Origin: Streptomyces stelliscabiei
GTDB taxonomy: Bacteria; Actinomycetota; Actinomycetes; Streptomycetales; Streptomycetaceae
DNA: 64,000 bases
Direction of reading: 5' to 3'
Assembly: GCF_014873495.1 (NCBI RefSeq)
Contig: NZ_JADBGF010000001.1
Location: forward strand, 3,472,001 to 3,536,000
In this document: one piece after another, positions 58,865-64,000 of the stretch
Layout of the letters: each line of letters starts with the position of its first letter
How positions within the stretch are numbered: position 1 is the first letter of the stretch
Translations under genes and position numbers: made by a program
Notes under the pieces: model-generated
What the model was told of the DNA's origin: nothing
The model's database searches: none
What the model saw: the letters and a program-made list of their open reading frames with translations, nothing else

Positions 58865-61800
58865 TCAGCGGGAGTGGCCGAGTTGGGTGAGGGCCAGGTC
58901 GAGCATGTCGGTGAAGAAGTCGACCGCGGTGGAGTCGATGCACAGCGGTGGCTTGATCTTGAGGATGTTGAGATGGTCCCCGGTGGGCTGGACGATCACG
59001 CCGAGGTCCAGCACGCGGTCGCAGAGTTCGGCGGTCTCCTCCGTGGCGGGTTCCAGGCTCACGCGGTCCCGGACGAGTTCGAGGCCGAGGTAGAGGCCCG
59101 AGCCGTGGACGGCGCCGATGATGCCGTGGCGCTCGGCCAGTGCCTCCAGGCGGGCTTTCAGACGGCCGCCGACGCGGGCCGCGTTGCCCTGGAGGTCTTC
59201 GTCGCGCAGGGTGTCCAGGACGGTGAGGCCCACGACGCTGGAGACGGGGCTGCCGCCGGTGGAGGAGAAGAAGTAGCCCTGGTCGCGGTACCGGTCCGCG
59301 ACGGCCCGGGACGTGATGACGGCGCCGAGCGGGTGTCCGTTGCCCATGGCCTTGGCGACACAGACGATGTCGGGCACGACCCCCTGCTGCTCGAAGCCCC
59401 AGAACCAGTGTCCCAGGCGGCCGTATCCGACCTGGACCTCGTCGGCGACGGCCAGGCCGCCGTGCCGCCGTACCGCCGCGTAGACCTGGGCGAGATAGCC
59501 GTCGGGCAGGGCGACTCCCCCGGCGTTGCCGTAGAAGGTCTCGCCGATGAACGCTCCCGCCGGGCGGCCGGTGGCGGCCAGTTCGTCGAACAGGGCGACG
59601 GCCTCGGGCGCGTAGCGCACGGCGTCCGGTCCGCGGTGGCGGCCGCGGTAGGAGTTGGGCGAGTCCACGGTGTGCACCCAGCCGGGGCGGGTGGCCAGGG
59701 CCTCGGGGTTGTCCTGGAGCGAGGTGGAGACCGCGTCGGAGGCGTACGTCCAGCCGTGGTACGCCTCGCGCAGCGCCACGACGTCGTGGCGGCCGGAGGC
59801 CCCGATGGCCAGGCGCAGGCCCAGATCCACCGCCTCCGAACCGGAGTTGACGAGGAACACCGTGTCCAGCGGGTCGGGCAGGAGCGCGGCGAGGCGCTCG
59901 GTGAACTCCACGACGGAGGCGTAGTGGAAACGCGAGTTGGTGTTGAGCCGGCGCAACTGCCGGGAGACCGCCCGCTCGACGCGGGGGTGGGAGTGGCCCA
60001 GTGGTGTGACGTTGTTGACGATGTCGAGGTACGACCGGCCGTCGGTGGACAGCAGATGATGGCGCCAACCGCGCTCGATCCGCGGGGGGTCGGCGTAGTA
60101 GTGCCCCTGCACGGTGGCGAACACGGCATCGCGCCGGTCGAGCAGGTCCCGCTCGCCCGTACGGCCGGAGTCGGCCGGGAGACCGAGGAGCGGGGCGGGG
60201 TCGGCGGTGAGCGCGAGCCAGCCGGCGGCGTACTCGGGACGGACCAGGCGCGGGACGGCGGGGCCGTCGGCGGCGCGCAGCGCGACGTGGACCGGGGCAC
60301 CGGCACCGAGGTGGGCGATGTCCTCGCCCGCCCGCACCGTCGCACCGGTCGTCACCACGGGCTGGACCGTGTCGGGGAAGGACAGCGTCAACACCCGTGT
60401 GCCGTAGGTGAGTTCCACCTGCCCCGGCCCCGCGGCGAGGACCCTGCCCGCGGCGGGCGCCTGCGCCACGGCGTCCCGGCCGAGCCGGAGGTCGATGCCG
60501 GTGGGCACCGTGGCGGCGGACCGCGCCGACAGCGCCGGTGTCCGGGTCAGGCGCGCACGGGCGTACCGGGTGGCGACTGCGGCCGCTCCGTCCGCGAGCG
60601 CGGAGGTCGTCAGCCGGGCCTCGGTGCCGGGGTCCGTCCAGGCTCCGTGGTCCAGGCAATCGGCGTCGGTGGACAGGTCGAGGACGGTGATGCCGTCGGC
60701 GGCGAGGTCCCGCAGGAGGGGACGTACCGGCACGTCGGCGCGCGCGGTCCGGGTGGGCGTGTCGGCCATGCCACCCGTGCCGGTCGCGTTCCTGACGAGG
60801 TGGATCATCACCGCCAGGGGCAGGCTGGTGGCCTGTTCGAATATGCGCCATTCGCGGTCGAGCGCGTCCTTGGCGTAGGCGTTGTCCTCGTCGACGACGG
60901 CCTGGTGCCGCCCGCTGGCCACCAGGACGGCGGCGCGCAGCACCACGAGCGGCCACACCGCCTCGGCCTCCTCGGCGCGGAGCGGCCGGACGGCGTGGAA
61001 GGCGCGGACGGCCGGCAGGACGTGGTGGGGCTCGATGCCGTCGTGGTGGAGCATCGAGGACAGGGACACGGCGAGTTCGCCGACCGCCCAGCTCGTGGTC
61101 ACGTCACCGAAGTCGATGACCCCGTCGGGCAGGGGCGGACGGCTGTCGGGCGAGCGGATCAGATTGTCGTCGGTGAGGTCCAGGTGCACGGCCTGCGACG
61201 GCAGCGCCGCGGCGAGCCTGTCGACCTGGGCCCAGGCCTCCGCGGTCGCGGCCCGGACGGCGGCGCGCCGGTCGGGCTCGGCGATGTGCCCGGCGAGTTC
61301 GGCGACGACGCGATCGGCGTGCCGCGGGTCCCACTGGAGCACACGGTCGAGGCCCGGGTGCCGGAAGTCGCGCAGGGCGGTGCTGGCCCTGCCGGCGATC
61401 GTGCCCATGGCCGCCACGGTGCCGGGAGACAGGTGCCGGGGTCCGGAGAGTGTGCCGCCGGGCAGGTGGCGCAGCAGGCGCGCGACGGCCGGACCGCTGT
61501 CGGTGTCCACCGTCGTGCGCCGGGGGGAGCCGTCGGGGCGGCGCAGGACCGTGGCGATCCGCAGGTCAGGGCAGGCCGAGGCGATCAGGTCGGCGGCCGC
61601 GTCCGCGGCCTCGATCTCCGCCGCGCCGAAGGCGGGGTTCGCGATCTTCAGGATCGCCGCGGGCGTCCCGTCGTCGGCGCGCAGCAGGAAGTTGGCGTCC
61701 TGCTGGCTGCCCAGCCCTTGCGCGCGAGCGGTGACGCCGAGGCGTTCGGCGGCGATGCGCTCGGCCTCGGCCGGGGTCAGGCGGGGCGCGGGAAGGGCGC

Positions 61801-61900
61801 CCTCGGTGAAGAAGTCGATCGTGCGGTGCTCGTCGGGCAGCATGCGGGGTTCCTCGGCTGGTGCGGTCGGACGGACGGGGCTCGGGCGGTGCTCGGACAC
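58865..61900 (-). CDS. Trifunctional-looking fusion: APH-type kinase, M23/biotinyl-like domain, class III aminotransferase
   Basis: A 1011-residue protein. Residues about 45-340 are an aminoglycoside-phosphotransferase-like kinase (AVHLDLTDDNLIRS catalytic loop, GVIDFGDVTTSWAVGELAVS). Residues about 470-540 resemble an M23 peptidase or lipoyl-like beta fold (GAGAPVHVALRAADG). Residues about 580-1005 are a class III PLP aminotransferase/lyase (LVNSGSEAVDLGLRLA, VADEVQVGYGRLGHWFWGFE, PLP Lys in CVAKAMGNGHPLG near 850). This three-part layout is known in actinobacterial and proteobacterial aminotransferase fusions related to ethanolamine-phosphate lyases. The GTG at 61900 follows GAGGCGG; an ATG at 61843 is an alternative. 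It lies 9 nt after the Lrp-type gene. Confidence 0.8.
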   Translation of the reverse strand: MSEHRPSPVRPTAPAEEPRMLPDEHRTIDFFTEGALPAPRLTPAEAERIAAERLGVTARAQGLGSQQDANFLLRADDGTPAAILKIANPAFGAAEIEAADAAADLIASACPDLRIATVLRRPDGSPRRTTVDTDSGPAVARLLRHLPGGTLSGPRHLSPGTVAAMGTIAGRASTALRDFRHPGLDRVLQWDPRHADRVVAELAGHIAEPDRRAAVRAATAEAWAQVDRLAAALPSQAVHLDLTDDNLIRSPDSRPPLPDGVIDFGDVTTSWAVGELAVSLSSMLHHDGIEPHHVLPAVRAFHAVRPLRAEEAEAVWPLVVLRAAVLVASGRHQAVVDEDNAYAKDALDREWRIFEQATSLPLAVMIHLVRNATGTGGMADTPTRTARADVPVRPLLRDLAADGITVLDLSTDADCLDHGAWTDPGTEARLTTSALADGAAAVATRYARARLTRTPALSARSAATVPTGIDLRLGRDAVAQAPAAGRVLAAGPGQVELTYGTRVLTLSFPDTVQPVVTTGATVRAGEDIAHLGAGAPVHVALRAADGPAVPRLVRPEYAAGWLALTADPAPLLGLPADSGRTGERDLLDRRDAVFATVQGHYYADPPRIERGWRHHLLSTDGRSYLDIVNNVTPLGHSHPRVERAVSRQLRRLNTNSRFHYASVVEFTERLAALLPDPLDTVFLVNSGSEAVDLGLRLAIGASGRHDVVALREAYHGWTYASDAVSTSLQDNPEALATRPGWVHTVDSPNSYRGRHRGPDAVRYAPEAVALFDELAATGRPAGAFIGETFYGNAGGVALPDGYLAQVYAAVRRHGGLAVADEVQVGYGRLGHWFWGFEQQGVVPDIVCVAKAMGNGHPLGAVITSRAVADRYRDQGYFFSSTGGSPVSSVVGLTVLDTLRDEDLQGNAARVGGRLKARLEALAERHGIIGAVHGSGLYLGLELVRDRVSLEPATEETAELCDRVLDLGVIVQPTGDHLNILKIKPPLCIDSTAVDFFTDMLDLALTQLGHSR

Positions 61901-61909
61901 TGCGCCGCC

Positions 61910-62350
61910 TCAGTCGACGTGCCACAGGAAGCGGTGGGTGTGGATCCCGAAGTACGGGAAGTTCTCCACGGATGCGACCCCCTCGACGGGCCGCACGACG
62001 TCGTTGATGAAATCCAGGAGGTCCCGGGGCCCGGGGCACACCACCTCGGCGAACAGGTCGAAGCCGCCGGCCGTCAGGACCGTGTAGACGACCTCGTCGT
62101 GCCGGGACAGTTCGTCGGCGACGGCGCGGGGATCGCCGTCGACACGCAGGCCCAGCAGTGCCATCGCCTGCTGGCCCATGGTCATCGGGTCGGTCACTCC
62201 GACGACCTGGACCGCCTTGGTGTCGATCAGCCGCTGCAGCCGGAGTCTCGCGGCCGAGGGCGACAGCCCCACCTTCGGGCCCAGGTCGGCGTACGGGATC
62301 CGGCCGTCGACCTGCAACTCCCTCAGGATGGCCCGGTCGATGTCGTCCAT
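61910..62350 (-). CDS. Lrp/AsnC-family transcriptional regulator
   Basis: A 146-residue regulator. The N-terminal helix-turn-helix is DDIDRAILRELQVDGRIPYA followed by VGLSPSAARLRLQRLID. The C-terminal RAM/Lrp ligand domain has VVYTVLTAGGFDLFAEVVCP. The ATG is at 62350. It precedes the aminotransferase fusion in the same transcript and probably controls it in response to an amino acid or amine. Two inverted repeats upstream are candidate autoregulatory sites. Confidence 0.9.
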   Translation of the reverse strand: MDDIDRAILRELQVDGRIPYADLGPKVGLSPSAARLRLQRLIDTKAVQVVGVTDPMTMGQQAMALLGLRVDGDPRAVADELSRHDEVVYTVLTAGGFDLFAEVVCPGPRDLLDFINDVVRPVEGVASVENFPYFGIHTHRFLWHVD

Positions 62351-62662
62351 GCGGACCTCTCCCCCGTGTGAACGGCAAGCCGTGTGCTTGTTTCAAGCAC
62401 CATGCCGGATTCAGATGCTCGATTCAAGCGTCTGGACGATGGAATCGAGCAAGGACGAGGGGGCGAGGGAGGAGAGCCCATCGCTTGGAGCGCATGGATC
62501 ACGCGGATCGCGTGGATCACGCGGCCGGAGACCGGGCCGGTGCGGGGTGTTCGGCGGGGCGACGAGGGTGCCGCGCCGGTCGCGGCGCGGGCGGAACATG
62601 CCGCGGCCCGCCGACCGGCCCGAGCCGGTCGGCGGGCCGGAGGCCGCGCCGCGTCCGCCGAT
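62351..62662. other. 312-nt gap with operator-like inverted repeats
   Basis: No gene seen. Two perfect inverted repeats (62384-62400 and 62417-62450) lie in an A/T-richer stretch just upstream of the Lrp-type gene. Confidence 0.6.
62384..62450 (-). promoter_or_regulatory. Two inverted repeats upstream of the Lrp/AsnC gene
   Basis: GTGCTTG-TTT-CAAGCAC at 62384-62400, and GCTCGATTC with GAATCGAGC at 62417-62425 and 62442-62450. Lrp-family proteins bind palindromic sites near their own promoters, so these are likely operators. Confidence 0.5.
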
Positions 62663-63490
62663 TCAGACCGTGGCGGGCTCGTCGTCGAGGCGGAACCTCG
62701 GGTCGCCCGGGACGGACGCGAGGAGTCGAGCGGTGTACGGATGGTTCGGCTCGGCGAAGGTGGCTCCGGTCGGGCCGAGTTCGACGAGGTCGCCGTGCAG
62801 CAGGACCGCGACCGTGTCGCTCACGTGCCGGACGACGGCCAGGTCGTGCGAGATGAACAGCATCGTCAGCGAGAGCCGGCGGCGCAGATCGGCGAGCAGG
62901 TTGAGGATCTCGGCCTGCGTCGTCAGGTCGAGGGCCGAGGTGATCTCGTCGGCGATGACGAACCGGGGACCCGGCGCCAGGGCCCGTGCGATGGCCAGCC
63001 GCTGGCGTTGGCCGCCGGAGAACTCGTGCGGGTAGCGGTCCATGCCGTCCGGGTCGAGGCTCACCTGACGGAGCAGCTCGGCGATCCGGGGCCGGACCGG
63101 TGCGACCCTGGCCCGGATCGGATCGAGTGCCTCGGCGAGCGACTGCGCGACGGTGCGCCGCGGGTCGAACGAGGAGTACGGGTCCTGCGGGATCATCTGG
63201 ACCGTCGCGGCTCCCGCCCGTCCGCGTGCGGCGCGCAGCGGGGCGCCGTCCACGAGGATCCGGCCCCCCGACGGCCGGTGGACGCCGACGAGTGTCCGCG
63301 CGAGTGTGGTCTTGCCCGACCCGGACTCGCCGACGAGTGCGAGGGTGCTGCCCCGGGGGATGTCGAAGGAGATCCCCTTGAGCACTCTGCGGGCCGCGGC
63401 GCCGTGGCCGAGTTCGACGGTGAGGTCCTCGACGCGCAGCAGCCGGTCGGCGGTCCCCGCGTCCGGTGCGGTGGTGGCTGTGGCGGACAT
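62663..63490 (-). CDS. Peptide/nickel ABC transporter ATP-binding protein (OppF/DppF-like)
   Basis: A 275-residue ABC ATPase. Walker A is GESGSGKTTLARTLVG (about residue 55), Q-loop VQMIPQDPYSSFDPRRTV, signature EFSGGQRQRLAIARAL, Walker B RFVIADEITSALD and the H-loop LFISHDLAVVRHVSD. The C-terminal HPYTARLLASVPG is the oligopeptide-transporter tail. The ATG at 63490 overlaps the preceding ATPase gene (ATGA). It powers uptake or export of peptides or similar solutes with membrane subunits outside the window. Confidence 0.92.
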   Translation of the reverse strand: MSATATTAPDAGTADRLLRVEDLTVELGHGAAARRVLKGISFDIPRGSTLALVGESGSGKTTLARTLVGVHRPSGGRILVDGAPLRAARGRAGAATVQMIPQDPYSSFDPRRTVAQSLAEALDPIRARVAPVRPRIAELLRQVSLDPDGMDRYPHEFSGGQRQRLAIARALAPGPRFVIADEITSALDLTTQAEILNLLADLRRRLSLTMLFISHDLAVVRHVSDTVAVLLHGDLVELGPTGATFAEPNHPYTARLLASVPGDPRFRLDDEPATV

Positions 63491-64000
63491 CAGCGGCTCC
63501 CTTCCGCGGCCGGGGGGCGGCCCGCGGCTGTGTCGGATGGGTCGCCCGCCGGCGCCCCGTTCGGCGGCGTTCCGTCCTGCGGCTTCCGCTTCGGCGGCGT
63601 CCCGGTCAGCGGCTTCCGGTTCGTGGGGGCCGAAGACGCGTCGGCCCCCAGCAGGTCGGCCGTCAGCACGTCGGCCACAGGCGCGTCGGCCGACAGGACA
63701 TCTGCCGAAGGCACGTCGGCCAAAGGCACATCTGCCGAAGGCACGTCAGCCGAAAGCACGCCCGCCGCAGGCGCGTCGACGCCAGGTGCATCGGCCGAAG
63801 GCGCATCAACCGCAGGCGCGTCGACGCCAGGTGCATCGGCCGCAGGCGCATCAACCGACCGCGCGTCCGCCGTCCACCGGACCGCGCTGAGCGTCCCGCC
63901 CGCCTCGACCGCGGCGGGCGTCGCCGCGAGCAGCGCGCGGGTGTACGGGTGGGTGACGGTCCCCTGCCGCAGGTCACGGCCCGTCGTACGGTCCACGACC
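63490..64000 (-). CDS. C-terminal part of an OppD-like ATPase with repeat tail (runs off the window)
   Basis: Only the last ~170 codons are present. The visible N-terminal part (DLRQGTVTHPYTRALLAATP) is the conserved C-terminal motif of OppD/DppD ATPases. It is followed by an unusual ~75-residue repeat tract built on xADxx/VDAPA units and a basic, Pro/Thr-rich tail. Normal OppD proteins end soon after the HPYT motif, so the tail is an extension. It is coupled to the OppF-like gene by an ATGA overlap. Confidence 0.75.
   Translation of the reverse strand, partial: VVDRTTGRDLRQGTVTHPYTRALLAATPAAVEAGGTLSAVRWTADARSVDAPAADAPGVDAPAVDAPSADAPGVDAPAAGVLSADVPSADVPLADVPSADVLSADAPVADVLTADLLGADASSAPTNRKPLTGTPPKRKPQDGTPPNGAPAGDPSDTAAGRPPAAEGSR
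63655..63860. repeat. 15/45-nt coding repeats in the OppD-like tail
   Basis: 45-nt copies at 63766-63810 and 63811-63855 differ at one base. Looser 15-nt units extend to 63655. On the minus strand each 15-nt unit encodes a pentapeptide of the SADVP/VDAPA kind. Confidence 0.8.

Overview
The window is high-GC actinobacterial DNA and almost certainly from a Streptomyces. It has GTG and TTG starts, strongly G/C-biased third codon positions, and SARP, AfsA, LAL and DesK-type regulators. It reads as one secondary-metabolite region, or two nested ones, from about 0.9 to 57.7 kb. Ordinary-looking genes flank it: a cut-off MMPL transporter on the left, and a secreted protein, a kinase/aminotransferase fusion, an Lrp/AsnC regulator and a peptide ABC transporter on the right.

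Left part (0.9-13.3 kb): an FAD monooxygenase and a P450 (+), an aromatic-acid-type MFS transporter (-), then a tight leftward operon. That operon holds a KASIII-like acyltransferase, an AMP-forming acyl/aminoacyl ligase, and a fold-type III PLP decarboxylase whose reading frame runs without a stop into an acyl carrier protein. The set suggests loading of an amino acid on a carrier, decarboxylation on the carrier, and transfer of the product. A divergent operon has a DHA2 exporter, an SRPBCC protein and a small membrane protein. A type II thioesterase follows.

Middle-left (13.4-22.2 kb): a SARP regulator stands divergent from a RiPP (TOMM/linear azole) set: a precursor with a nitrile-hydratase-like leader and a Cys/Ser-containing tail, an E1-like/YcaO cyclodehydratase overlapping it, and a SagB-type dehydrogenase. 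A DesK/DesR-like two-component pair follows.

Middle (21.1-36.5 kb): a HAD phosphatase-FAD monooxygenase-AfsA operon, an MMPL exporter, a Tat-exported SMP-30-like protein, a 2-oxoacid:ferredoxin oxidoreductase (KorA/KorB) with a 7Fe-type ferredoxin, a second AfsA homologue and an AfsR-type large SARP.

Right part (36.5-54.5 kb, all leftward): a tetronate-type assembly line. A fatty acyl-AMP ligase, carrier protein, two acyl-CoA-dehydrogenase-like enzymes and one KS-AT-ACP module would make an unsaturated beta-ketoacyl chain. An FkbH-like protein, a stand-alone ACP and a tetronate-type KASIII would add a glycerol-derived C3 unit and close the ring. An E2-like acyltransferase and alpha/beta hydrolases could perform the acetylation/elimination known from agglomerin. 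A phosphopantetheinyl transferase serves the carriers. A LAL regulator is divergent at the right edge.

The most unifying observation is a 17-base element made of two half-sites 11 bp apart, present ahead of seven or eight transcription units from 0.7 to 54.6 kb. It resembles SARP boxes and suggests that the decarboxylase/KASIII operon, the kor operon and the tetronate operons are co-regulated. I did not find it ahead of the YcaO operon. Positions were read by eye and no searches were run.
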